From Ensifer adhaerens (GTDB taxonomy: Bacteria > Pseudomonadota > Alphaproteobacteria > Rhizobiales > Rhizobiaceae): a DNA stretch of 64,000 nt. Location: NCBI RefSeq assembly GCF_000697965.2, contig NZ_CP015880.1, positions 3,048,001-3,112,000 of the forward strand, in the 5' to 3' direction. Both the position numbers and the translations under genes were made by a program. This document shows positions 37,425-46,708 of the stretch, piece after piece. Within the stretch, counting starts at the first letter, position 1. Every line of letters begins with the position of its first letter. The notes beneath the pieces were generated by a model. It was not told the DNA's origin, ran no database searches, and was given only the letters and a program-made list of their open reading frames with translations.

Positions 37425-38234
37425 ATGCAACACTATTCTCCCTATGAGATTATCGAAGCCAAGCCCACAACCGGGCTCGTGCTCCTTGCCGATCACGCGA
37501 TGAACCGGCTGCCTGCCGAGTATGGCAGTCTCGGCCTTCCCGCCGCGGCCTTCGAGCGGCACATCGCCTATGATATCGGTGTCGAAGCGCTCGTGCGGCG
37601 CGTGTCTGCGATGCTCGATGCGCCGGCCGTTCTCGGCTGCTTCTCGCGCTTGCTGATCGATCCCAATCGCGGCGAGGACGACCCGACGCTGATCATGCGG
37701 ATTTCCGACGGAGCGATCATTCCGGGAAACCATCCCATCACCGAGCAGGAGTGGGAAAACCGGCTGAACCGGTTCCATCGTCCCTATCACCGCGCCGTCT
37801 CCGAGACGATCGGCCGAAGCGCCGAGGCGCATGGCGCAGCACCGCTGGTCATCTCCATCCATTCCTACACGCCGGCCTGGAAGGGCGTCGCCCGTCCCTG
37901 GCACGCCGCCGTCCTCTGGGACAGCGACGGCCGCGCCGTTCGGCCACTGATCGACAGGCTCGAGGCACCGGGCGATATCGTCGTCGGCAACAATGAACCC
38001 TATGACGGCGCGTTGCGCGGCGATACCATGTTCCGGCACTGCATGGTGCCGGGCATTTCGCATGCCCTGATCGAGGTGCGGCAGGATCTGATCGCCGACG
38101 CTGAAGGCGTTGCCGCCTGGGCCGAGCGGCTGGCGCCGATCCTCGCAAGCCTGAACGCCATGCCCGAACTGCATCGGTACGAGCGGCACATCTCGCGCAC
38201 CGGCGCCTATGATGAAGAGGACGAGCGACCATGA
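37425..38234 (+). CDS. N-formylglutamate amidohydrolase family protein
   Basis: Zinc hydrolase family that releases formate from N-formylglutamate in histidine breakdown. The 269-residue product has LVLLADHAMNRLP, FSRLLIDPNRGEDDPTLIMR, ISIHSYTPAWKG and a late ISHALIEVRQDLI, matching the FGase (HutG) fold. No hut genes are near, so the substrate may differ. The ATG at 37425 gives the family start. The 3' end overlaps the DUF1244 gene by four bases (ATGA). Confidence 0.9.
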   Translation: MQHYSPYEIIEAKPTTGLVLLADHAMNRLPAEYGSLGLPAAAFERHIAYDIGVEALVRRVSAMLDAPAVLGCFSRLLIDPNRGEDDPTLIMRISDGAIIPGNHPITEQEWENRLNRFHRPYHRAVSETIGRSAEAHGAAPLVISIHSYTPAWKGVARPWHAAVLWDSDGRAVRPLIDRLEAPGDIVVGNNEPYDGALRGDTMFRHCMVPGISHALIEVRQDLIADAEGVAAWAERLAPILASLNAMPELHRYERHISRTGAYDEEDERP

Positions 38235-38539
38235 CCGAACTGACCCCGGAGCAACAGATCGCCTTCGAAGCCGCCGCCTTTCGCCGGCTGGTCAACCATC
38301 TGCGCGAGCGCAGCGATGTCCAGAACATCGACCTGATGAACCTCGCCGGCTTCTGCCGCAACTGCCTGTCCAATTGGTATCGCGAAGCCGCCGAACAGGC
38401 GGGCGTTCCGCTTGCCAAGGAGGAATCGCGCGAGATCATCTACGGCATGCCCTACGAGGAATGGCGCGAGCGCAACCAGAGGGAAGCATCCGCAGAACAA
38501 AAGGCGGCGTTCGAGCTCAACCGGCCCAAAGCTGAGTGA
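38231..38539 (+). CDS. DUF1244 family protein
   Basis: A 102-residue cytosolic protein: LTPEQQIAFEAAAFRRLVNH, DLMNLAGFCRNCLSNWYREA, then EIIYGMPYEEWRERNQREAS. The paired cysteines in FCRNC are conserved in DUF1244 and may bind metal. It is translationally coupled to the formylglutamate amidohydrolase gene, a pairing that recurs in alphaproteobacteria, so a shared role in that reaction is plausible but unproven. Confidence 0.9.
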   Translation: MTELTPEQQIAFEAAAFRRLVNHLRERSDVQNIDLMNLAGFCRNCLSNWYREAAEQAGVPLAKEESREIIYGMPYEEWRERNQREASAEQKAAFELNRPKAE

Positions 38540-38771
38540 GGAAAGGCGTGTGCGGGTTTCCGCGGCATTCCACTCTAACTCGTAAGCCGCTTGAAAATGA
38601 TGGCTGGATCGAGCCGACGCAAACCGTCGTGATCAAAGGAATAAGGGTCGTTTCGCCCGCCTCTGCCACGGAAATGACCGCGTTGTTGCGCAATCACCCT
38701 TGACCTTGGCGGCCGTTCGCGGCACGTCACGGCACCCAAGAAATTCCATTCCCCCTATCAAGGAGAAGACC

Positions 38772-39035
38772 ATGTCGGATGCTCACGGCGTCGCACGCGA
38801 TCAGCTTCGTGCTTTCATCGAACGGATCGAACGCCTGGAAGAAGAAAAGAAGACCATCGCCGACGACATCAAGGACGTCTATGGCGAAGCCAAGTCCACA
38901 GGTTTCGACGCCAAGATCCTGCGCAAGGTCATTTCGATCCGCAAGCAGGACCACGACGAGCGCATGGAACAGGAAGCGATCCTCGACACCTACCTCCAGG
39001 CGCTCGGCATGGTGCCGGCAGCCGACGAGGAATAA
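38772..39035 (+). CDS. gapR: GapR, nucleoid-associated protein (DUF2312)
   Basis: An 87-residue DNA-binding protein that encircles overtwisted DNA and supports replication and chromosome segregation in Caulobacter. [40 protein letters not shown] and [20 protein letters not shown] match the family closely over the full length. AAGGAGA lies just before the ATG at 38772; the longer upstream frame is not supported. It stands alone, with a bidirectional terminator downstream. Confidence 0.95.
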   Translation: MSDAHGVARDQLRAFIERIERLEEEKKTIADDIKDVYGEAKSTGFDAKILRKVISIRKQDHDERMEQEAILDTYLQALGMVPAADEE

Positions 39036-39151
39036 GCAAGCCTTTTTGAAGGCCGCCTGTCGGCGGCCTTCGCCTTCCGCGCGTGAACGCCGGCAGCAGA
39101 GGCTCTCAATGCAGCCGGGAGCCGACATAAGGCGAAGACAGAATGCAGATA

Positions 39152-39184
39152 CGAAAAAGCCCGCCAGGTCGGCGGGCTTTTTCG
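39152..39184. terminator. Bidirectional terminator between gapR and the DUF882 gene
   Basis: CGAAAAAGCCCGCC and GGCGGGCTTTTTCG are perfect 14-base arms around a 5-base loop, with T tracts on both strands. It serves the convergent genes on either side. Confidence 0.95.
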
Positions 39185-39205
39185 TGTCTATGGTTTGGTG
39201 GAAGC

Positions 39206-41062
39206 TCAGTTGGTGCTGAACTTCTTCACTTCCATGAAGTTGACGGCATTGCCGCTGAACCGGGCCGTGTCGACGTTTGGTCCGGCGCTGCTGGAGAAGC
39301 CGGCGGCATAGACTGTCGTCGGAGCAGTACGCAGAGACTTGCTGACGAAGCGCGGCGCCTTCACCGGCTTGGAAAGCGTTGCGACGCGGCCGGTCGAAAG
39401 CGCCCATTCGGAAATGATCTTCTGGGTCAGCTTCGGCTCGGCGCGCACCGATGAGCGGGTCGCGGCATCGGCGTCGTTCTTCTTCGGTCGGCCGCCCTTG
39501 GCCGGAGCTTCCGCCTGCGTGTCGAAGGCGCTGTCGAAGATCGCGGCGCGCGCATTTGTACCCGACTGCGGCGCATAGGCTGCCATCTCGATCGGCTGCG
39601 GCTGGGCAACCGGCTGACGTTCAGCTGGCGTCGGCTGGGCAAGCGCGACACGGGTCTTGGCTTCAGCCGCCACGTCGCGCGGCGGTTCGGCGGATGCCAC
39701 GACCGGGCGCTCCGCGAAGGAGGGGATCACGACCTGTGCATCGGCAACGGCGGCAAGCGCCGCGTCACCCGCGGGCCGCACGGCCGGAACCGGCACGAAA
39801 CCGAGCGCCTGCATGTCCGGCTCGGCATCGGCGGATGCGACGAGCGTGTTCATGTCGCGGCGGTCAAGCATTTGCGGCACAGGAACCTTCATCGAGCCGA
39901 GGTCGGCAAATTCGCTCGGCATTTCCGAGGTTGGCGGCAGGGCGGCAGCAAGGGCTTCCTGCGCCGGGTTCTTCTCCGGCGCCACCAGGGCGACGGCTAC
40001 GCCACCATCGGCAGGCGCTTGCTTGAAGGCAGGCCGCACCGCCGGGACCGGCGCATTGATGTTCTGTTCGGCAGCAACCGTCGGCTCGGCGGCGACAGAA
40101 CCGGCGACGCCGGGCAGCGCTTCCTGAGCGGCGGGCGCGGCAGCCGTCTGCACCTTGGCAGCAGGAGCTGCGCCACCTTCATCGTCGGCACCGGGGCCGG
40201 CTGCGATTGCCGAGGGTTCTTCATCCTCGTCACCGCCGCCGCCAAAGAGCATGGCGAACAGGTTGCCGCGGCGCTTGCCGCTCGCCGTATCGCCCGGGCC
40301 CGTATCGCCGCCACCGGCGACCTGGATCGCCGACGCGCCGACGCGACGCTTGTAGTCGGCAACCGCCTGGTCATAACCCGGAAGCGGCTTGCCGTCGGAC
40401 GGCAGATGCATGGTCTTGCCGTCGGGGAAGAGGCGCGCCAATTCGGCACGGCTCATGCGCGGCCAGGCGCGAACGCCACCGACATCCATATGGACGAAAG
40501 GCGAGCCGGAAGTCGGGTAGTAACCGACGCCGCCCACCTGGAATTTCACGCCGATTTCACGCAGCGTCTTCAGCTTCACATCCGGCAGATAGAAGTCCAT
40601 CGCCTTACCGAGCATGTGCTGGCTCTTCTTGGCGACGCCCTTCGAACGCGAACGCAGCATGCCGTTGGTCGCCGGCGAACGATAGGCCGAAACGACGTGG
40701 ATGTAATCGCGCGATCCGCTCTTCTGGTAGACTTCCCAGACGAGATCGAGCAGGCGCGGGTCCATCTTCGTCGGCTCGTTGCGACGCCAGTCGCGCAGGA
40801 AACGGTTGATTTCCTGCAGACCCTTGGCGTCGTAGCGGCCATTGCGCTTGAAGGTGATCTGCGCCTTTTCCTGAGTATGAATGAAATAGAGCTTCAGTGT
40901 CCGGGTCTGGCCTGCGGCCTCCACGGGAGGAGCAAAACCAGGCGTAACGAGGGCAGCCGCAAGAGCAACGGATGTCAGAACCTGCGGCACCCGGCGGGTG
41001 ACCGCCGCGCAGACTCTCGCTAAGGAGCCGAGCGGCTTCTTAAAACCGAACAAATTTGGCAT
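39206..41062 (-). CDS. Periplasmic DUF882/M15-family peptidase-like protein with long disordered tail
   Basis: A 618-residue envelope protein. It has a twin-Arg-free signal region (VPQVLTSVALAAALVTPGFA), then a DUF882 (YcbK-like, M15 peptidase fold) domain at about residues 55-240 with zinc ligands H149 (SQHMLGKAMDF), D156 and H191 (PFVHMDVGG). Proteins of this fold cut or bind peptidoglycan peptides. The remaining 370 residues are Ala/Pro/Glu-rich and probably disordered, ending in a conserved-looking KVEEF-like tail rich in basic and polar residues. A palindrome lies about 105 bases upstream of the start. Confidence 0.88.
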   Translation of the reverse strand: MPNLFGFKKPLGSLARVCAAVTRRVPQVLTSVALAAALVTPGFAPPVEAAGQTRTLKLYFIHTQEKAQITFKRNGRYDAKGLQEINRFLRDWRRNEPTKMDPRLLDLVWEVYQKSGSRDYIHVVSAYRSPATNGMLRSRSKGVAKKSQHMLGKAMDFYLPDVKLKTLREIGVKFQVGGVGYYPTSGSPFVHMDVGGVRAWPRMSRAELARLFPDGKTMHLPSDGKPLPGYDQAVADYKRRVGASAIQVAGGGDTGPGDTASGKRRGNLFAMLFGGGGDEDEEPSAIAAGPGADDEGGAAPAAKVQTAAAPAAQEALPGVAGSVAAEPTVAAEQNINAPVPAVRPAFKQAPADGGVAVALVAPEKNPAQEALAAALPPTSEMPSEFADLGSMKVPVPQMLDRRDMNTLVASADAEPDMQALGFVPVPAVRPAGDAALAAVADAQVVIPSFAERPVVASAEPPRDVAAEAKTRVALAQPTPAERQPVAQPQPIEMAAYAPQSGTNARAAIFDSAFDTQAEAPAKGGRPKKNDADAATRSSVRAEPKLTQKIISEWALSTGRVATLSKPVKAPRFVSKSLRTAPTTVYAAGFSSSAGPNVDTARFSGNAVNFMEVKKFSTN

Positions 41063-41166
41063 TCAATCCCCGTCCGACGGACAACCGTGCTTCGCTGTCT
41101 CAGATGACTGTCAAATAAGGTGACAGCATGGCAAATTTGCCACAGTCGTCACCGCCCCTTATAATA

Positions 41167-41183
41167 TAGTGAATACTTCACTA
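41167..41183. promoter_or_regulatory. Perfect palindrome upstream of the DUF882 gene
   Basis: TAGTGAA-TAC-TTCACTA is an exact 7-3-7 inverted repeat in an AT-rich stretch 105 bases before the DUF882 start codon. It has the size of a dimeric repressor site. The regulator is not known. Confidence 0.45.
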
Positions 41184-41242
41184 ACAAGGTCTAAACGGCG
41201 GTGACTGAATAGCACGGCTAATGAATCGTGAATGCGTCGATT

Positions 41243-42787
41243 TTATGCCGCCTCTCTCAAAGGGTTATCGGGATCGATGCCATAATCCTTCAGCTTGCGG
41301 TAGAGGGTAGACCGGCCGATACCGAGCTTTCGGGCCACCTGACTCATCTGGCCGCGGTAGAATTTCAGCGCAAAACGAATCAATTCCTCCTCGACTTCGG
41401 CAAGCTTGCGCACGTCTCCGCCCTCGTCGACGCTGGCGATCGCATTCTCCATGCGCGGGTCGCTGGAGGCTTCCGCCTCCATGGATTTCGCCGCACTCGC
41501 GAAGTCTGGATAGACGCTTGATGCCGTCTCGCCGCCAGCCGGCGCCCGCTCCGGTCCGCCCTCGCCCCAGGAGAAGCCCGAACGATCGGAAACCACGTAC
41601 CCGGGTATCTGAGTGGCGATCTGCGGGAAATCCTTCACCGTCAGTTCGTTGCCCTCGGCAAGCACGACGGCGCGGAAGATCGCGTTCTCGAGCTGGCGAA
41701 TGTTGCCCGGCCAATCATAGGCGGTCAGAAGCGCGAGCGCGCCGCTCGATACCGTCAGCGGCTGGTTCAGCCGCTGCTCGGCGGCGAAGCGCTCGACGAA
41801 GGAGCGCACCAGCACCGGGATATCTTCCTTGCGTCGGCGAAGCGCCGGAATGGTGATCGGGAAAACATTGAGGCGGTAGTAGAGATCCTCGCGGAACCGC
41901 CCTTCGCGCACTTCGTTGATCAGGTCCTTATTGGTGGCCGAGATCAGCCGCACGTTCACCTTCTGCGGATGGCGCGCGCCGATCGTCTCGACCTCGCCCT
42001 GCTGAACCGCGCGCAGCAGCTTCACCTGAACCTCGAGCGGCAAGTCGCCAATCTCGTCGAGGAACAGGGTTCCTCCGTCCGCATCGACGAACTTGCCGGT
42101 GTGCTTTTCGGTCGCGCCGGTAAAGGCACCCTTTTCGTGACCGAAGAGAATGCTCTCGACCAGATTGTGCGGGATGGCGCCACAGTTGACGGTGATGAAG
42201 GGCTTGCCGACCCTGTCGCTTGCCGACTGGATGGCGCGCGCCACCATTTCCTTGCCGACGCCGGATTCGCCCTCGAGCACGATCGGGATGTTGGACTGCG
42301 CGGCGCGGCGTGCAAGGTCGATCACCCGGATCATCGCCGGGCTTGCCGAGACGATATCATCGAAGCCGACGGCGCCACCGCGCGGACGGCGCGAGGTTTT
42401 GACCTTGCCGTCACGGCTTGCCATTTTCAGCGCATTGCTGATGGCCACGGACAGCCGTTCCGGAGAGACCGGCTTGACCAGGAAGTCGAAGGCGCCGGCC
42501 TGCATCGCGTGCACCACGGTCTCGATGCCGCCCTGTCCGGTCTGGACGATGACCGGCGTGTCGACGCCGCGCTCGGCCAGCGCTTCGAGGAAGCCGTGGC
42601 CGTTCATTTCCGGCATCAGGAGATCGAGAAGGATGACATTGATCATGCCGCCCTTGCGCTCCAGCAGTTCCAGACCGCTGCGGCCGTTATCGGCGAGATG
42701 CGCCACATGACCGAGACGCTCGATCATGTTCGTCAGCAACCGGCGCTGCACCGGATCGTCATCAATGACCAGAATGTGTGATGTCAC
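41243..42787 (-). CDS. NtrC-family sigma-54 response regulator
   Basis: A 514-residue activator of sigma-54 promoters. The receiver domain opens HILVIDDDPVQRRLLTNMIE with phospho-acceptor D55 (VILLDLLMPEMNG). The AAA+ domain (about 145-380) has Walker A GESGVGKEM, an intact sigma-54 contact loop GAFTGA, and Walker B GGTLFLDEIGDLPLE. The C-terminus is a Fis-type HTH (MSQVARKLGIGRSTLYRKLK). No sensor kinase is adjacent, so it is an orphan. The beginning resembles TacA of Caulobacter. It is divergent from pepF. Confidence 0.94.
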   Translation of the reverse strand: MTSHILVIDDDPVQRRLLTNMIERLGHVAHLADNGRSGLELLERKGGMINVILLDLLMPEMNGHGFLEALAERGVDTPVIVQTGQGGIETVVHAMQAGAFDFLVKPVSPERLSVAISNALKMASRDGKVKTSRRPRGGAVGFDDIVSASPAMIRVIDLARRAAQSNIPIVLEGESGVGKEMVARAIQSASDRVGKPFITVNCGAIPHNLVESILFGHEKGAFTGATEKHTGKFVDADGGTLFLDEIGDLPLEVQVKLLRAVQQGEVETIGARHPQKVNVRLISATNKDLINEVREGRFREDLYYRLNVFPITIPALRRRKEDIPVLVRSFVERFAAEQRLNQPLTVSSGALALLTAYDWPGNIRQLENAIFRAVVLAEGNELTVKDFPQIATQIPGYVVSDRSGFSWGEGGPERAPAGGETASSVYPDFASAAKSMEAEASSDPRMENAIASVDEGGDVRKLAEVEEELIRFALKFYRGQMSQVARKLGIGRSTLYRKLKDYGIDPDNPLREAA

Positions 42788-42832
42788 GGAAGCCTCCTGC
42801 TCTGGACACGCGGTACTCTTTGGCCAACCTCA

Positions 42833-42862
42833 TGTGCCAAATCACGTCAGGCATCTGTGCCA
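42833..42862. promoter_or_regulatory. Repeated TGTGCCA motif upstream of the sigma-54 regulator
   Basis: TGTGCCA occurs at 42833-42839 and 42856-42862, 23 bases apart, about two helical turns. A TTTGGC-N11-GCCAAA dyad overlaps the first copy. The spacing fits cooperative binding of an activator or an autoregulatory site. Evidence is only positional. Confidence 0.25.
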
Positions 42863-42974
42863 TAAAGGGCTGAACATCATGTTTTGAGAAATGCTTGCAT
42901 TTTATCCATTGCCGGCGATAGCAATGGGGCCCATATCGCTGCCTCTTCCTGTCACGAACGAGAGAAATCCGACG

Positions 42975-44834
42975 ATGACCTTCCGCCCCTTCGCCCCCGA
43001 GCAATTTGTTGTCCGCGCCGCCGCCGGCCAGAGCCATGGCGCCGCTGCCGACCTCGGTGACCTGCCCTCCTGGCGGCTGGAGGATCTTTATGCCTCCGCT
43101 TCCTCGGATGCGTTTCGCAACGATATGACGAAGGCCGATGCCGACGCGATCGCCTTCGAGACCAAGTGGAAGGGCAAGCTGGCCGAAGCGGCGACGAAGA
43201 GCGGCGAAGCCGGCATCGGCGCCGCCGTGCGGGAATTCGAAGCGCTCGAAGACATCATGGGCCGCATCGCGTCGTTTGCGGGCCTCACCTATTTTTCGGA
43301 CACGTCCAAGCCGGAGAATGGCAAGCTTTACGGCGATGTGCAGTCGAAGCTCACCGACATGTCGGCGCATCTCCTGTTCTTCTCCCTGGAGCTGAACCGG
43401 ATCGACGACGCGATCCTCGACAAGGCACTCGAAACAGACGCGCTCGCCGCCCATTACAAGCCCTGGCTGACCGACCTGCGCATGGACAAGCCCTATCAGC
43501 TCGACGACAAGCTGGAGCAGCTTTTCCTGGAAAAATCGATGACCGGTGCCGCCGCCTTCAACCGGCTGTTCGACGAGACTATGGCAAGCCTCACCTTCAC
43601 TGTCGACGGTGAAGCGCTGCCGCTCGAGGTCACCCTGAACCTGCTGCAGGACCCGTCGAGCGACGTTCGCAAGAAGGCGGCGATGGCGCTGGCGGAAACC
43701 TTCAAGGCCAATATCCGCACCTTCACGCTGATCACCAACACGCTCGCCAAGGACAAGGAAATCTCCGACCGCTGGCGCGGCTTCAAGGATATTGCCGACA
43801 GCCGGCATCTGGCCAACCGCGTCGAGCGCGAGGTCGTCGATGCGCTCGCCGAAGCGGTCAAGTCCGCCTATCCGCGCCTGTCGCACCGCTACTATTCGCT
43901 GAAGGCAAAGTGGCTCGGCATGGAGCAGATGGATTTCTGGGACCGCAACGCGCCGCTGCCGGAAACGCCGAACGCGCTGATCTCCTGGGACGAGGCCAAG
44001 GACACGGTGCTCTCCGCGTATAATGCCTTCGCGCCGGAAATGGCTGATATCGCCCGCCGTTTCTTCGATGAGCGCTGGATCGACGCGCCGGTGCGGCCCG
44101 GCAAGGCGCCGGGCGCCTTCGCCCACCCGACGGTGCCGTCGGCTCACCCCTATGTGCTCGTCAACTACATGGGCAAGCCGCGCGACGTGATGACGCTCGC
44201 CCACGAGCTCGGCCACGGCGTGCACCAGGTGCTTGCCGGCGGACAGGGCGCGTTGATGGCCTCGACGCCGCTGACGCTCGCCGAAACCGCGTCTGTCTTC
44301 GGCGAGATGCTGACCTTCCGCGCGCTTCTCGACCAGACGAAGGACAAGCGCGAGCGCAAGGCCATGCTCTCCCAGAAGGTCGAGGACATGATCAACACGG
44401 TCGTGCGCCAGATCGCCTTCTACGAGTTCGAGCGCAAGGTGCACACCGCGCGGAAGGAAGGCGAGCTGACGGCCGACGATATCGGTAAGCTGTGGCTGTC
44501 GGTGCAGAACGAGAGCCTTGGCCCGGCCATCCGGATTTCCGAAGGCTACGAGACCTACTGGGCCTATATCCCGCACTTCATCCATTCGCCCTTCTACGTC
44601 TATGCCTATGCCTTCGGCGACTGCCTGGTGAACTCGCTCTACGCGGTCTACCAGAACGCCGAACAGGGCTTCCAGGACAAGTACTTCGAGCTTCTGAAGG
44701 CCGGCGGCACCAAGCACCATTCCGAACTGCTCGCCCCCTTCGGCCTCGATGCCACCGATCCGTCGTTCTGGGCACAGGGACTGTCGATGATCGAAGGGCT
44801 CATCGACGAACTCGAAGCGCTTGATAAGGCCTGA
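42975..44834 (+). CDS. pepF: M3-family oligoendopeptidase F
   Basis: Cytosolic zinc metallopeptidase that cleaves short peptides. The 619-residue protein has the M3 zinc motif HELGHGVHQ (first His near residue 410) followed by the Glu ligand region PLTLAETASVFGEM, and the late YAYAFGDCLVNSLY typical of the pepF/M3 clade. The frame is open upstream to 42891, but the ATG at 42975 (MTFRPFAPEQF) has GAGAGAAA in front and is preferred. The pabB gene starts 45 bases downstream. Confidence 0.94.
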   Translation: MTFRPFAPEQFVVRAAAGQSHGAAADLGDLPSWRLEDLYASASSDAFRNDMTKADADAIAFETKWKGKLAEAATKSGEAGIGAAVREFEALEDIMGRIASFAGLTYFSDTSKPENGKLYGDVQSKLTDMSAHLLFFSLELNRIDDAILDKALETDALAAHYKPWLTDLRMDKPYQLDDKLEQLFLEKSMTGAAAFNRLFDETMASLTFTVDGEALPLEVTLNLLQDPSSDVRKKAAMALAETFKANIRTFTLITNTLAKDKEISDRWRGFKDIADSRHLANRVEREVVDALAEAVKSAYPRLSHRYYSLKAKWLGMEQMDFWDRNAPLPETPNALISWDEAKDTVLSAYNAFAPEMADIARRFFDERWIDAPVRPGKAPGAFAHPTVPSAHPYVLVNYMGKPRDVMTLAHELGHGVHQVLAGGQGALMASTPLTLAETASVFGEMLTFRALLDQTKDKRERKAMLSQKVEDMINTVVRQIAFYEFERKVHTARKEGELTADDIGKLWLSVQNESLGPAIRISEGYETYWAYIPHFIHSPFYVYAYAFGDCLVNSLYAVYQNAEQGFQDKYFELLKAGGTKHHSELLAPFGLDATDPSFWAQGLSMIEGLIDELEALDKA

Positions 44835-44879
44835 TCCGGACAAGGGTCCGGATCGCGGCGCGATCGACAAGACGACTTT

Positions 44880-46079
44880 ATGAGCGACACTGCACCCTAT
44901 GTGCTGTTCCGGGACGACAGCGAAAGCCGCACCACGGTTTTCGCATCGCCTTCGCGCGTCATAACGGCCCGCACGAAGGCCGATTTTGTCCGCGGCCTTG
45001 CCGAGCTTGAACGCGCGCACAAATCAGGCAAATGGATTGCCGGCTTCATGTCCTATGAGGCCGGCCATCTCTTCGAGGAGAAGCTCGAAGGCTTTGCCGA
45101 GGAAAATCGCAAGACGCCGCTGATGTCATTCGGCATCTTCGATGCGCCGAGCGAGGATCATCCCCTCTCCGAGCCGCAGCGGCGAACCGAGAACGAACCC
45201 TTCTTGAGCGAACCGCGCGCCAGCTGGGATTTCGATACCTACCGCGAACGTTTCGACCGCCTGCACCTGCATCTGCGAAAGGGCGATTGTTACCAGGCAA
45301 ACCTGACGATGCCGATCCATGCCCGCTGGTCCGGCGACCCGCGCGCAGCCTTCTGGTCGCTGATCGACCGACAGCCGGTCAAGTACGGCGCGCTCGTCGC
45401 GCTCGACGGGCCAGTGCTCCTGTCGCGCTCGCCGGAGCTTTTCTTCCGAGTCGATGCGGACGGCTGGATCGAGACCCACCCGATGAAGGGCACGGCCAAG
45501 CGCGGCGCGTCGGCGCCGGAAGACGCCGAGATCATCGCCGCCATGCGCGCCGACGAAAAGACCCAGGCCGAAAACCGGATGATCGTCGATCTCCTGCGCA
45601 ATGACATCTCGCGCATCAGCGAGGTCGGCACGCTTGATGTCCCGAAACTCTTCGACATCGAGACCTATCCGACCGTGCACCAGATGGTGAGCCACGTCCG
45701 AGCGAAGCTCCTGCCCGAGATCAGCCTCAAGGATATTTTCACGGCGCTCTTCCCCTGCGGCTCGATCACCGGGGCGCCGAAGATGCGCGCCATGGAAATC
45801 CTGCACGACCTGGAAGACGGTCCCCGCGACGCCTATTGCGGCGCCATCGGTTTCATCGCCCCGAACGGCGTGATGCGCTTCAGCGTCGCGATCCGGACGA
45901 TATCGCTCTTCGAAAATGGCGATGCCGTCTTTAATGTCGGCGGCGGCATCGTCTTCGACAGCACCGCCCAGTCCGAATACGAAGAGTGCCTCCTGAAGGC
46001 CCGCTTTGCCGTTGGCGACGACAGGATCGCGCTCGGCGAAGGCGATGTCGCGCCCGCCGACGACGCGGTCGTCCGATGA
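44880..46079 (+). CDS. pabB: Aminodeoxychorismate synthase component I
   Basis: Converts chorismate and ammonia to 4-amino-4-deoxychorismate for folate. The 399-residue product has the chorismate-binding core. THPMKGTAKRG carries the PabB-specific Lys where anthranilate synthases have Ala, and ENRMIVDLLRNDISRI and FPCGSITGAPKMRAMEI are diagnostic. No glutaminase (PabA) domain is fused or adjacent, so ammonia comes from a PabA encoded elsewhere. The 3' end overlaps pabC by four bases (ATGA). Confidence 0.95.
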   Translation: MSDTAPYVLFRDDSESRTTVFASPSRVITARTKADFVRGLAELERAHKSGKWIAGFMSYEAGHLFEEKLEGFAEENRKTPLMSFGIFDAPSEDHPLSEPQRRTENEPFLSEPRASWDFDTYRERFDRLHLHLRKGDCYQANLTMPIHARWSGDPRAAFWSLIDRQPVKYGALVALDGPVLLSRSPELFFRVDADGWIETHPMKGTAKRGASAPEDAEIIAAMRADEKTQAENRMIVDLLRNDISRISEVGTLDVPKLFDIETYPTVHQMVSHVRAKLLPEISLKDIFTALFPCGSITGAPKMRAMEILHDLEDGPRDAYCGAIGFIAPNGVMRFSVAIRTISLFENGDAVFNVGGGIVFDSTAQSEYEECLLKARFAVGDDRIALGEGDVAPADDAVVR

Positions 46080-46708
46080 CGGATTTCTCGTTGATCGAAA
46101 CCCTGCGCTACGAGCCCGAAGCCGGTTTCATCCGCCTGCGTCTGCACCTCGCCCGGCTGGTCCGATCCGCCCGTCGTCTCGGCATTTCGGGCGCCGATGG
46201 CGCGCAGGCCGCGCTGCTTGCAGCGGTCAAGGCCGGCGATGGCGGCGCCGCGCTTCGCGTTCGCCTCGAGCTCTTCCCGGACGGCCATATCGAGGTGAAG
46301 ACCGCCCCCTTCGCGCCGCTCCCCCAAGATACGGTCTGGCGGGTACGGGTTGCCGGCACCCGGCTGAAGTCGGGCGATCCGCTGCTGCGCTACAAGACCA
46401 GTCGCCGCGCCGCCTATGAGGCAGCCCGCGGCGAGTTCGGCCCGAGCGAGGCCGACGAAGTTCTGCTTCTGAACGAGAAGGATGAGGTCTGCGAAGGCAC
46501 GATCACCTCCGTCTTCCTCGACGACGGCAGCGGCATCCTCAAGACGCCACCGATCGCCTGCGGCCTGCTTGCCGGCGTGCTGCGTACCGAGCTCATCTGC
46601 CAGCGCCGCGCGCGAGTTGCGCGGCTTTCACTTAACGACCTCGCCCGCGGCGACCTTTATCTCGGCAACTCGTTACGGGGCCTGATCCGGGTGAACCTCC
46701 TGGTCTGA
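46076..46708 (+). CDS. pabC: Aminodeoxychorismate lyase-like class IV PLP enzyme
   Basis: PLP-dependent release of 4-aminobenzoate from aminodeoxychorismate. The 210-residue product is short for the family but contains the PLP-lysine segment LLRYKTSRRAAYEAA and the class IV ending LLLNEKDEVCEGTITSVFLD, then PPIACGLLAGVLRTEL. Coupling to pabB by an ATGA overlap supports the assignment strongly. The last 36 bases overlap the convergent diguanylate cyclase gene on the other strand. Confidence 0.92.
   Translation: MTDFSLIETLRYEPEAGFIRLRLHLARLVRSARRLGISGADGAQAALLAAVKAGDGGAALRVRLELFPDGHIEVKTAPFAPLPQDTVWRVRVAGTRLKSGDPLLRYKTSRRAAYEAARGEFGPSEADEVLLLNEKDEVCEGTITSVFLDDGSGILKTPPIACGLLAGVLRTELICQRRARVARLSLNDLARGDLYLGNSLRGLIRVNLLV

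Noticed and set aside
39048..39071. GAAGGCCGCC/GGCGGCCTTC hairpin after gapR as a terminator
   Set aside because: No T tract follows on the plus strand; the bidirectional hairpin at 39152-39184 is the better terminator.
42815..42845. Sigma-54 promoter (TGGCAC...TTGG) before the NtrC-like regulator
   Set aside because: The GG and GC elements are not separated by the required ten bases.
42762..45020. A 752-codon minus-strand frame across pepF
   Set aside because: It is antisense to a full-length M3 peptidase with an intact HELGH motif.
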